From assembly GCA_003978475.1 (NCBI GenBank), contig QNZR01000044.1, positions 1-9,893 of the forward strand: a DNA stretch of 9,893 bases. The letters run 5' to 3'. Every line of letters begins with the position of its first letter. Position 1 is the first letter of the stretch. Positions 1 to 7,734 of the stretch are shown here, one piece after another. The position numbers and the translations under genes are program-made. The stretch comes from Sulfurimonas sp. (GTDB taxonomy: Bacteria; Campylobacterota; Campylobacteria; Campylobacterales; Sulfurimonadaceae). A model generated the notes under the pieces. That model searched no databases and had not been told where the DNA came from. It was given only the letters and a program-made list of their open reading frames with translations.

Positions 1-1877
1 TTTTGATTTTGTTCCATTTTAATCAGGGTAATCAGCTCTTTAGACGCATCCAGAACCTCTGTATAGTTCCCCAGTTTAAAATCGACCTGAATGTACCTGT
101 AGAGCCATGTCATACGCTCGTTAAGTGTCTGTGTCTTTCGATGCTTATCGGCTATATTTTTTGCCAGAAGATATTCTCCGGCTTCAAAAGCACAAAAGTA
201 AATCTTCTCATCCCATGTATCGGGTAAGGTAATCTCATATTGCTGTGACAACGTCAGAGCATCGTGACATTCGCCACGATTGAGGTGCTCCTGCATCAGC
301 GCCGATACGGCACCGTCTATGAGCGATGTGACATCATACTCCTGAGGATCCAGTGCCCGTAACGCTTCTTGTAACGCCACAACCTGAGCATATTTATGAT
401 GGTCGTAAAGCAGTTTGGCTTTTTTATAGAGGGCTTTTTGGGCAATAGCATCGCCTCGGTACTGCTCAACAATGCGATTGTATGCCTGCAATGTTGCACT
501 CATATTCGAATCGTTCATATCAAAAAAGAGGGCATCTTTTTCCCGTTTTATCTCATCGGCGTATTGCCCAAATGCAAACATTTTCAAGTAACGTTCAAAA
601 CTCTCAATTGCCGCTGCCTTGTCGTGAGCGCGTGCCAACCAGATACCCCGGTTTTTCAACACCTCCTCATACTGCTGATGCCGTGGTGTCATCGCATCAA
701 GCAAAGCACCGGCGATTGCCGCCGCCATCGCATAGTCACCATGGTCTGAAAGTCTCATTGCCAGATCATAGGAGTCACTGAAGTGTTCGGCAAAATAGCT
801 TCGGTTGCCCTCTAAAATTTTGCCTATATAGCCAATAGCTTTTTGACGCTGGGCATGCTCAAGGTAGTAGCGTGCCAGCTTAAATGCCGCTACTGACGCC
901 AAGGTCACATCACTGGTCTCATTCAATACTTTGGCATAAAACTTCCGTGCTTTGTTCCAACTTCCCGACTCAGCAAGCTGATCGGCTTTATACACATACC
1001 CCAGGTAGGCAAAATAGCTATTGCCATGTTCATTGAACAGGTGATCATAAAAATAATCCGCATCACTAAACATCCCAAGTTTGCTATATGCATGCGCCGT
1101 ATAGACCAAAACCTCGGCAATATTTTGATCGGATGAGAACTCCCGTATAAACTGTTTAGAGGCCTCAAGCATCGCTTCGGATTCATGAAGCTGATGCAGT
1201 GTCCGTATGTTATAAAGTGCCAATTCACTGCTAAAGATACTGTGGGGGTAGCGCTCTTGCATCTGCCTAATACTCTGCAATGCCGCGTCATATTGCTTTG
1301 TTTTATAATACTCTTTAATTTTCATATATTCAGCAACATCTTTAATGGGCTGCATCTCAAGAGGGTTGCCGTTAAGATCCAATCCGCCGACAAAAGGTAA
1401 GGCACCGGGTGTAAAGAGTACGGGAAAATTGATGGCGGTATCATTGAAAGACTCCCGAGCACTAAAAGGATTTTTCTCTTTGTAGCCGATGATGCTCCAG
1501 TGTTTGGATTTACTGCTTTGCGCATGAAACAGCGCGTTTTCTTTATGCAGATCGAACAAAATGGGGAACAGATCCATTTTTTCATAAGGAGTAATATGAA
1601 TGATAAATTGACTGTTTTTAAGCGTGGTGGTCATGTGAAAAAAGTTATTGTTTAGTACACCGATGTTTTGAGACGGTACCCTGTCAAAAATACATGTAAT
1701 TTCCGTGAGGACATTGACACTGTTTTTTACGGCATGGCATTCAAACAGTGTCGTATCGCGTATATGCATCACGCTAAAGCTCTGCTGTGCTTCTTTACCG
1801 GTTTGAATGCTGATTTGAAGTGCACCAAGTGTGGCGTATAGTGTAACGAGAAGGAGCAAGCATCGCTGTATCAACAC
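1..1877 (-). CDS. pflA: Probable flagellar motor scaffold protein PflA (exported TPR-like protein), 3' end outside the window
   Basis: The minus-strand frame stays open for 625 codons from a GTG at 1877-1875 to the window edge, so the C-terminus is missing. Seen: residues 1-19 look like a Sec signal peptide (short charged Q4-R5 start, Leu-rich core, likely cleavage after LGA at 17-19). Residues about 20-165 are beta-rich with Cys47 and Cys62, ending in a PFVGGLDLNGNPL stretch (161-173). From about 183 on there are repeated 30-36-residue helical hairpins with TPR-type spacing (for example 183-211, 218-248, 257-288, 290-325). Known: PflA of C. jejuni and H. pylori (about 790-800 residues, from memory) has an exported beta domain followed by a TPR-like superhelix. 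It forms spokes of the periplasmic medial disk with PflB, and its loss gives paralysed flagella. Its gene lies directly after nuoN there, as here. Inferred: PflA, with roughly 160 residues beyond the edge. The alternative is an unrelated exported TPR protein. There is no frameshift in the visible part. Confidence 0.75.
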   Translation of the reverse strand, partial: MLIQRCLLLLVTLYATLGALQISIQTGKEAQQSFSVMHIRDTTLFECHAVKNSVNVLTEITCIFDRVPSQNIGVLNNNFFHMTTTLKNSQFIIHITPYEKMDLFPILFDLHKENALFHAQSSKSKHWSIIGYKEKNPFSARESFNDTAINFPVLFTPGALPFVGGLDLNGNPLEMQPIKDVAEYMKIKEYYKTKQYDAALQSIRQMQERYPHSIFSSELALYNIRTLHQLHESEAMLEASKQFIREFSSDQNIAEVLVYTAHAYSKLGMFSDADYFYDHLFNEHGNSYFAYLGYVYKADQLAESGSWNKARKFYAKVLNETSDVTLASVAAFKLARYYLEHAQRQKAIGYIGKILEGNRSYFAEHFSDSYDLAMRLSDHGDYAMAAAIAGALLDAMTPRHQQYEEVLKNRGIWLARAHDKAAAIESFERYLKMFAFGQYADEIKREKDALFFDMNDSNMSATLQAYNRIVEQYRGDAIAQKALYKKAKLLYDHHKYAQVVALQEALRALDPQEYDVTSLIDGAVSALMQEHLNRGECHDALTLSQQYEITLPDTWDEKIYFCAFEAGEYLLAKNIADKHRKTQTLNERMTWLYRYIQVDFKLGNYTEVLDASKELITLIKMEQNQ

Positions 1878-1883
1878 TGCTTA

Positions 1884-1890
1884 CCCCCTT
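1884..1890 (-). promoter_or_regulatory. Ribosome binding site of the pflA-like gene
   Basis: The minus strand reads AAGGGGG here, 6 bases before a GTG that is followed at once by TTG. The first in-frame ATG is residue 37, which lies after the signal peptide and has no comparable purine tract. This supports a non-ATG start. GTG at 1877 has the better spacing (6 bases after the G run, 9 after AAGG), but TTG at 1874 cannot be excluded. Confidence 0.6.
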
Positions 1891-1897
1891 GAATTAT

Positions 1898-3406
1898 TTA
1901 GTATCCGCTATTGTACACTAATGCCGTAATAAATTCCATAAGAGGACTGACAATAAAAACCGAGAAAATGGTAATCACGGTCGCAAAGCCGATGATCGTT
2001 TTTAACGGCATGGAAGCGTTAACCATATGAATGGCTTTATCGGTCTGATAAATGGGCTCTTTCATAAACATAAAAACAATTAATTTCAGGTAATAGTATG
2101 CGGCAATAGCGGAATTAAGAGCCATAATCAGTGCCAGCACCGTGTAGCCACCGCTAACAGCCGAGCCGATCATATACATCTTACCCCAAAACACTCCAAA
2201 GGGAGGAAGCCCCGCCAACGAAAGCATAAACAAGCCCATAATGGCGGCAGCCGTCGGCATTGTATGAATCAAGCCGGCAAACTTTTCAAACGGATGGTCA
2301 GAATCCTGTCCCGCAATCAGTACTTTTTGACGATTCACCCACAACATGGCAAATGCGCCCAAGTTGGAAAAAGCAAAAAGCACCCAATACAAAAAGAGTG
2401 CGCTGTTGGCTTGAGTTGTTCCAATTAAAATGGCTGCCATAACAAAACCGGCATGTGATATGGAGCTGTATGCCAGCATCCGTTTGACATCACTTTGAAC
2501 CAGAGCCCAGATATTGGCAAGGGTCATAGTCAAGACCACTAAAATATAAAGTATGGTCTCGAGCCATATGACGTTACTGTGTACTAAAAACTCAAACAGA
2601 CGCATCGCAACAACAAACGCTGCAATTTTCGGAACAATGGACATGTACCCTGCCAAAGCCGCCGACGAGCCTTCATAGACATCAGGCGTCCAGGCATGAA
2701 AAGGAATCAGTGATAATTTAAATCCAAATGATGCCAGTAAAAAGGTTACCGCAACCAGAACAAATCCAATATTGCTGTAGCCGTCTGCTGCCAATACTGC
2801 TGAGATCTGATTGATCTCAATCGATCCGGTAAGCGCATAAAGTATCATGGCACCGAAAGAGAAAAATCCTGCCGCAAGCGCACCCATGGTAAAATATTTA
2901 ATTGCTGCTTCAAAAGATTTGTTTCTGTTGTGCAGCGCAATGAGCGTGTAGAGTGCCAATGACGCCAGCTCTAAACCGACAAAAATCAGAATCAGGTTAT
3001 CGGTTGCCACCATAAACTGGAAGCCCGCAATCATAAATAAAAAGAGGGCATAAAATTCCGGGTATGCATATTCATGAAAGCGCTTTGATGTTAATGACAA
3101 AGGAATGAACAGCATCGATGACACGACAATAATAAGCTGTCCGATAATAGCCAGTCCATCAATGAGCATGACATCAAAAAAGCCCATCATCGTACCATTT
3201 TGAGAGAACAATTGCGCAAAATCAACCAGACTTCCAAAGTCCATCAGTAAAAAGAGCAGGCTCAGCATCACATAAAGTGATTTATTCAGGCCGCCTTTAA
3301 TCAGGTCAATACACAAAATGACCAATGCGCCAATGATCGGAATGAGCATTGGTGTTAGCGTCGAAAGATTTAACGACTCTAATGAAATATTAACTGGCTC
3401 TAACAT
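1898..3406 (-). CDS. nuoN: NADH-quinone oxidoreductase subunit N (antiporter-like proton pump subunit)
   Basis: A complete 502-residue polytopic membrane protein with about 14 hydrophobic helices, of normal family length. NuoN is one of three Mrp-antiporter-like subunits of complex I, and sits in the inner membrane next to NuoK. Buried residues needed for proton transfer are present at the expected spacing: Glu146 in GLELASL, Lys170, Lys230 and His237 in the GFKLSLIPFHAWTPDVYEG segment, Lys260 in the broken helix, Lys308 in SDVKRMLAYSSISHAG, and Lys409 in VFWGKM. These match E. coli NuoN Glu133, Lys158, Lys217, His224, Lys247 and Lys395 with a shift of 12-14 residues. The ATG overlaps the nuoM stop by one base (TAATG) and has a perfect AGGAGG site 7 bases upstream, inside nuoM. 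It is the last nuo gene, and the pflA-like gene starts 20 bases further on. Confidence 0.97.
   Translation of the reverse strand: MLEPVNISLESLNLSTLTPMLIPIIGALVILCIDLIKGGLNKSLYVMLSLLFLLMDFGSLVDFAQLFSQNGTMMGFFDVMLIDGLAIIGQLIIVVSSMLFIPLSLTSKRFHEYAYPEFYALFLFMIAGFQFMVATDNLILIFVGLELASLALYTLIALHNRNKSFEAAIKYFTMGALAAGFFSFGAMILYALTGSIEINQISAVLAADGYSNIGFVLVAVTFLLASFGFKLSLIPFHAWTPDVYEGSSAALAGYMSIVPKIAAFVVAMRLFEFLVHSNVIWLETILYILVVLTMTLANIWALVQSDVKRMLAYSSISHAGFVMAAILIGTTQANSALFLYWVLFAFSNLGAFAMLWVNRQKVLIAGQDSDHPFEKFAGLIHTMPTAAAIMGLFMLSLAGLPPFGVFWGKMYMIGSAVSGGYTVLALIMALNSAIAAYYYLKLIVFMFMKEPIYQTDKAIHMVNASMPLKTIIGFATVITIFSVFIVSPLMEFITALVYNSGY
1910..1938 (-). promoter_or_regulatory. Weak candidate sigma-70 promoter inside the 3' end of nuoN, ahead of pflA
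   Basis: On the minus strand TGGAAT (1938-1933) and TACAAT (1915-1910) are separated by 17 bases. The -10 box matches five of six consensus positions, but the -35 box matches only three. A start near 1903 would give a leader of roughly 25 bases containing the AAGGGGG site. In an AT-rich genome such matches arise by chance, so this is only a suggestion that pflA might be expressed apart from nuo. Confidence 0.2.
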
Positions 3407-4956
3407 TAGTGGGCCTCCTGTGTCAAAGTTCTTGAGAGACTCATCTCTTCAACCAAATTTGGAATACGCGCTTTCGCCTCTTGCGTAATCGCTTTATCGT
3501 GCATTAACTGAACAATGGACTCTGTCGAATTGCTAATTGGCTCCAGAATCGGTTTGGGGTAAATACCCAGCCAAAGCGCAATCACAGTCAATGGAATCAA
3601 AGCAAACATCTCCCGCTTGTTCACATCAGGAAGGTTTTTGTTTTCTTCTTTGGTCACCTCACCGAAAAATATTTTTTTATACGCAGCAAGCATATAAATG
3701 GCTCCGACAATAATCGCAATACCGGCAATCAGTGTCATAATATGCGACTGTTTGTAAAACCCGAGCAAACTCAAGAACTCACCGACAAAATTAATGGTAA
3801 GCGGAAGCCCCACCGATGCCATCATCATAATGCCGAAAATGGTCGCATAACGTGGCATAACGGAAGCCAGTCCACCAAATTCGCTCATCATTTTGGTATG
3901 ACGCCGGTCATAAATGACGCCGACAAGGTAAAAGAGCGCACCCGACACAATGCCGTGTCCAATCATTAAAAAGACCGAACCGGCGATTCCTTCGACATTC
4001 AGAGCAAACGTACCTAATATAATCACTCCCATATGCGATACGGAACTGTAGGCAATCACTTGCTTGATATCTTCTTGCGCATATGCCACCATTGCCGTAT
4101 AGATAATCATAATAATAGCAAGCACCGCAATCGGCATCATAAAAAAGACCGAAGCATCCGGAAACAAGGGTAACGAAAATCGTACAAAAGCATACGTTCC
4201 CATTTTCAGCAATACCGCAGCAAGCAGTACCGAACCGATGGTTGGAGCCTGACCGTGTGCATACGGCAACCAGGTATGGAACGGAAACATCGGTACCTTA
4301 ATGGCAAATCCGAAGAAAAATGCCGCAAAGAGCCACAACTGATAGTTTTCAGGTAAAATCAGGCGGTACCATTCCAATAGTGAAAAACTCCATACTCCCG
4401 TAGCCTGCTGGTAAAAATATGCCATAAACAGCATACCGACCAACATCACCAAAGAACCGGTAAAGGTATATAAAAAGAACTTGACTGATGCATAAATTCT
4501 AAGAGGGCCTCCCCAGGCTCCGATAATATACAGCATCGGTACAAGCGAGAGCTCCCAAAAGACATAGAACAAAATGGCATCGAGTGATGCAAACACTCCG
4601 ATCATCGTCATCTGTAAAAACAGAAGTGTAATAATCATGTCTTTAATACGCTTGGTATCACCTAGTGTCGCAATACCGATCATCGTAAAAAATGATGCCA
4701 TAATAATAATAAAGAGCGAAATGCCGTCAATACCCAACAGGTAACTAATACCAAACTCGGGAACCAGCGGAATAGACTCCATAAACTGCATGCCCGATAC
4801 GTTAGGGTCATACCCCATCCATAATACGAGTGATAAGGCAAACTCAATAGCTGCAACACTGATCCCATAAGCACGAATGCTGTCTTTGTGAACCACAAAC
4901 CCAAGCACACCTGCTACGGCCGGGAAAAATATTAATATTGTTAAAATACTGTCCAT
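3406..4956 (-). CDS. nuoM: NADH-quinone oxidoreductase subunit M (antiporter-like proton pump subunit)
   Basis: A complete 516-residue membrane protein with about 14 transmembrane helices, of usual NuoM length. It forms the middle of the three antiporter-like pumping modules, between NuoL and NuoN. The functional residues are visible: Glu135 in the FWELSLVPM motif of helix 5, Lys220 and His227 in AIKVPMFPFHTWLP, the AHGQAPTIGSVLLA broken-helix motif around 233-246 followed by Lys251, His308 in AYSSVSHMG, His334, and Glu393 in NFVGEF (the helix-12 glutamate equivalent to E. coli Glu407). The C-terminal tail from about 465 is hydrophilic. AAGGAGA at 4964-4970, overlapping the nuoL stop, lies 7 bases before the ATG and supports this start. 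It lies 12 bases after nuoL and overlaps nuoN by one base. Confidence 0.97.
   Translation of the reverse strand: MDSILTILIFFPAVAGVLGFVVHKDSIRAYGISVAAIEFALSLVLWMGYDPNVSGMQFMESIPLVPEFGISYLLGIDGISLFIIIMASFFTMIGIATLGDTKRIKDMIITLLFLQMTMIGVFASLDAILFYVFWELSLVPMLYIIGAWGGPLRIYASVKFFLYTFTGSLVMLVGMLFMAYFYQQATGVWSFSLLEWYRLILPENYQLWLFAAFFFGFAIKVPMFPFHTWLPYAHGQAPTIGSVLLAAVLLKMGTYAFVRFSLPLFPDASVFFMMPIAVLAIIMIIYTAMVAYAQEDIKQVIAYSSVSHMGVIILGTFALNVEGIAGSVFLMIGHGIVSGALFYLVGVIYDRRHTKMMSEFGGLASVMPRYATIFGIMMMASVGLPLTINFVGEFLSLLGFYKQSHIMTLIAGIAIIVGAIYMLAAYKKIFFGEVTKEENKNLPDVNKREMFALIPLTVIALWLGIYPKPILEPISNSTESIVQLMHDKAITQEAKARIPNLVEEMSLSRTLTQEAH
3414..3419 (-). promoter_or_regulatory. Consensus ribosome binding site of nuoN inside the nuoM end
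   Basis: AGGAGG on the minus strand lies 7 bases before the nuoN ATG and inside the last codons of nuoM. Together with the TAATG stop/start overlap this indicates coupled translation of the two pump subunits, with strong independent initiation also possible. It confirms the start of nuoN at 3406. Confidence 0.8.
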
Positions 4957-4968
4957 TATTGACTCTCC

Positions 4969-6843
4969 TTAACCCGCTACTAGCGCTGTAGCAATGCTAT
5001 ATACCGCCGCTAGTGCCAACATAACCACTAAACCAACTACCATCCACTGTAACATGCTCGAGAGATTACCGTTTTGCATTCCCCGAGTTTTCTCACCCGT
5101 TTTATAAAACACATTGGCCACCATATCTACTGTTGCATCAACCACTTTCATGTCAATATCTTTCCAGAAAATACGAGAAAGCTCTTGGTATGGTTTTGCC
5201 ACATACTCATCATACAAACGCGGAATATAGTATTGATTCCATAAGATTTTGTACCCAATATTTTCTTCCATTTTTTTATCTTCTTTCACAACTTCATATT
5301 TACGATAGGCGTATAAAATACAGGCAATGACAAAAAGCTGTGTTCCAATCGTCATAATCCAGTACACCATGGGATTATGTACATGATACTCTGTCATAGG
5401 AAGGATTTTGGTGACCATCTCAAAGTAGGTCATTTTAAAAGCACCTGCAATCACTGCCAACAGTGCTAACGGTGACATGGCAATCAACATGTATTTGTAA
5501 GCTTCATGCGGATGAAAACCAAAAAGCTTATAGCGCTCTTCTCCGTGGAAAATAAGTGCAATCAGACGAAATGAGTAAAATGCCGTCATACCTGCTGTTA
5601 ACAACAGCACCGTATAAAGAATATAATGATGCTCAATAAAAGAGACCTCCAAAATCAGATCTTTGGAGAAGAAACCGGCCAATGGAAAGATACCGGCTAA
5701 TGCCACAGACGCCAGCGTCATCATAATAAATGTTCCCTTCATGGTATGACGCAAGCCTCCCATTTTAAAAGGATCGAGCTCATCATTCATCGCATGCATC
5801 ACATTACCCGCGCCCAGAAAGAGCAGTGCTTTAAAAAAGGCATGTGCCATCAAATGAAACAGTGCTACCCAGTACGCACCAAGACCGGCTGCAACGAACA
5901 TATAGCCAAGTTGCGAGAGTGTTGAGTAGGCAATAATACGTTTCATATCCCGATTGACCAGTGCCATTGAGGCCGCAAACATGGCAACAAAAGCACCCAA
6001 ACAGGCAATAAAATAGCCGACATCAGGAATGAGGTCATAAATCGGATTCGCACGCACCACCAAATAGACCCCTGCCGTTACCATGGTTGCGGCATGAATC
6101 AGTGCCGAAACCGGAGTAGGCCCTTCCATGGCATCGGCAAGCCATGTATGGAGTGGAAACTGTGCTGATTTCCCCATAGCCCCAATAAAGAGGAAGATAC
6201 CAATCATTGTCACAATGGAGATGTCAACACCTGACATCTGGGCAAATACTTTATCATATTGCAGTGATCCGGTGTTCCAGTAGATTAAAAAGATGCCAAT
6301 CAGCATACCGAGATCGGCAATACGGTTCATAATAAACGCTTCATTTGCCGCCCATGTTGCCGACTCTTTATGATACCAGAATCCAATAAGACCCCACGAG
6401 CACAGACCAACCCCTTCCCAACCGATAAATAGACCGGCAAAGTTATCACTCATAACCAGTACCATCATTGAGAAAACAAACGCTGATAACCAGGAAAAGA
6501 ATCTATTGAACCCCTTATCATGATCCATATAGCCGATTGAATATACATGTACCACCGTAGAGACCACCGTTACCACCATCATCATCGTGACACTGACCTG
6601 ATCCACAACAAATCCAAAAGGAATATAAAGATCACCGGCGGCCATCCATGTCATCATCTCTACATGAACCACATCACCGTCGATGACATGAACCAGCAAT
6701 ACCAAACTGCTTAAAAATGAAATAAACAAAAGAGCAGAAGGAACAATACCTGCGATTAATGTTTTAGGACTCGCACCAAAGAGTGCCGCAAAAAGAGATC
6801 CTACCAACGGTGCAAAGAGCGCTATATATAAATACATTTCCAT
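4969..6843 (-). CDS. nuoL: NADH-quinone oxidoreductase subunit L (distal proton pump subunit with lateral helix)
   Basis: A complete 624-residue protein, matching the usual NuoL length of about 610-640. NuoL is the outermost pump module of complex I. Residues corresponding to the E. coli proton path are present: Glu143 in GWEGVGLCSW, Asp177, Lys225 in GAMGKSAQFPLHTWL, His250 after the MEGPTPVSALIH motif, His330, His334 and Lys338 in helix 10-11, and Lys394-Asp395 in FFSKDLILE. After about residue 515 comes a charged amphipathic stretch to about 595, expected to be the long lateral helix that clamps NuoM and NuoN. A final hydrophobic anchor follows at about 600-622. The start is supported by GAGGA at 6851-6855, 7 bases upstream and at the end of nuoK, which stops 4 bases before. 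No pump residue is missing, so Na+/H+ Mrp-type relatives are unlikely in this context. Confidence 0.97.
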   Translation of the reverse strand: MEMYLYIALFAPLVGSLFAALFGASPKTLIAGIVPSALLFISFLSSLVLLVHVIDGDVVHVEMMTWMAAGDLYIPFGFVVDQVSVTMMMVVTVVSTVVHVYSIGYMDHDKGFNRFFSWLSAFVFSMMVLVMSDNFAGLFIGWEGVGLCSWGLIGFWYHKESATWAANEAFIMNRIADLGMLIGIFLIYWNTGSLQYDKVFAQMSGVDISIVTMIGIFLFIGAMGKSAQFPLHTWLADAMEGPTPVSALIHAATMVTAGVYLVVRANPIYDLIPDVGYFIACLGAFVAMFAASMALVNRDMKRIIAYSTLSQLGYMFVAAGLGAYWVALFHLMAHAFFKALLFLGAGNVMHAMNDELDPFKMGGLRHTMKGTFIMMTLASVALAGIFPLAGFFSKDLILEVSFIEHHYILYTVLLLTAGMTAFYSFRLIALIFHGEERYKLFGFHPHEAYKYMLIAMSPLALLAVIAGAFKMTYFEMVTKILPMTEYHVHNPMVYWIMTIGTQLFVIACILYAYRKYEVVKEDKKMEENIGYKILWNQYYIPRLYDEYVAKPYQELSRIFWKDIDMKVVDATVDMVANVFYKTGEKTRGMQNGNLSSMLQWMVVGLVVMLALAAVYSIATALVAG

Positions 6844-6847
6844 ACTA

Positions 6848-7156
6848 CTATCCTCGCATCGATTTTAGAGTTTCAAGATCAATCGATCCGCTGCGTTTAA
6901 ACCACACAACCAGCAGACCCAGACCTACAGCCACTTCGGACGCCGCGATGGCAATGACAAAAAAAGCGAACATCTGTCCACTTAAGTCACCGTAAAAATG
7001 TGATATTGCCGCAAAAGCAATATTGACCGAGTTCAACAGAATTTCTGTTGCAAAAAAGAGCATTAAAAGATTTCGACGCCGCATAACCCCCAATAATCCA
7101 ATTGCAAACAAAATGGTTGAAAGTACAAGATAATGATTCAGACCTATTTCCATCAT
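6848..7156 (-). CDS. nuoK: NADH-quinone oxidoreductase subunit K
   Basis: A complete 102-residue protein with three transmembrane helices, the standard NuoK (ND4L) size. NuoK sits between the quinone-site subunits and NuoN and helps relay the conformational or proton signal. Its two essential membrane glutamates are present, Glu38 in FFATEILLNSVN and Glu74 in AASEVAVGLGLL, corresponding to E. coli Glu36 and Glu72. The start overlaps the nuoJ stop as ATGA, indicating coupled translation. Two ATGs are adjacent (7156 and 7153). AAAAGG at 7164-7169 is 7 bases before the first and 10 before the second, so the first is preferred. Confidence 0.96.
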   Translation of the reverse strand: MMEIGLNHYLVLSTILFAIGLLGVMRRRNLLMLFFATEILLNSVNIAFAAISHFYGDLSGQMFAFFVIAIAASEVAVGLGLLVVWFKRSGSIDLETLKSMRG

Positions 7157-7725
7157 GACGCTGCCTTTTCTTTTTCTTTCTCAGGTTGAGGTATCACATC
7201 ATCTTCAACCAGAGTCAGTGAGACATCCATCTTCTTACCGGCAAGTACAATACCTGCTATCATGGCAACAAGCAACATCACCGCTGCCACTTCAAAGGGA
7301 ATCAGATACTTGGTAAAAAGCACCATACCTACCGCTTGGGTATTTCCAACCCCTTCTACAATAGGATAAGCGGCGGTGATATTACTCGACACAATGGGCG
7401 CCGCTACAATAATAACCGTCAACAACGCTGCCATACCGCCCAATCCAAACACAAGAAGTGACGGAGTGTTTTTTTCTTTAAGCTCTCGGGTTGAATCGAA
7501 AAACATCATACCAAAAGCATACAGTGCCATGACGGCTCCCGTATAGACAATAATCTGCACGGCACCTAAAAAGTCCGCTCCAAGCATGAAGAAGAAGGCC
7601 GAAATAAAAATCATTCCCGCGGCCAGTGCCGTCATGGAATACAGTGCATGTTTTGACATCACGGTAATAAAAAACATGGTGATCGTCAAAAAAGCAAAAA
7701 GATAAAAAGCGATTGCTTCAAACAT
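7153..7725 (-). CDS. nuoJ: NADH-quinone oxidoreductase subunit J
   Basis: A complete 190-residue protein with five predicted membrane helices. NuoJ (ND6) lies beside NuoH and NuoK. Its third helix carries a pi-bulge thought to rotate during turnover and connect the quinone site to the pumps. The conserved helix is clear at about 51-73: DFLGAVQIIVYTGAVMALYA, with Tyr61 corresponding to the conserved helix-3 tyrosine of E. coli NuoJ. The C-terminus is a hydrophilic tail ending in alternating Lys and Glu (PEKEKEK), a cytoplasmic extension of a kind that varies among family members. AAGGAG at 7731-7736, overlapping the nuoI stop, lies 5 bases before the ATG. It overlaps nuoK by 4 bases. Confidence 0.95.
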   Translation of the reverse strand: MFEAIAFYLFAFLTITMFFITVMSKHALYSMTALAAGMIFISAFFFMLGADFLGAVQIIVYTGAVMALYAFGMMFFDSTRELKEKNTPSLLVFGLGGMAALLTVIIVAAPIVSSNITAAYPIVEGVGNTQAVGMVLFTKYLIPFEVAAVMLLVAMIAGIVLAGKKMDVSLTLVEDDVIPQPEKEKEKAAS

Positions 7726-7734
7726 GTCAACTCC

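Noticed and set aside
396..749. Plus-strand open frame of 117 codons opposite the pflA-like gene (and overlapping ones at 3-227, 482-781 and 1185-1400)
   Set aside because: They lie antisense to a continuous 625-codon frame with clear protein-like repeats. Their translations show no domain and no ribosome binding site worth noting.
923..1291. Minus-strand 122-codon open frame, and others at 317-499 and 1322-1585
   Set aside because: They are in a different frame from the long minus-strand gene covering the same bases. The long frame explains the region and shows repeated TPR-like hairpins.
1878..1897. Terminator between nuoN and the pflA-like gene
   Set aside because: The 20-base gap has no inverted repeat or T-run on the minus strand. 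It holds only the ribosome binding site.
4969..6843. Reading NuoL/M/N as an Mrp-type Na+/H+ antiporter or a formate hydrogenlyase-type complex
   Set aside because: Flanking NuoG, H, I, J and K in canonical order, the three separate antiporter-like subunits and the long lateral-helix tail of NuoL all fit complex I.
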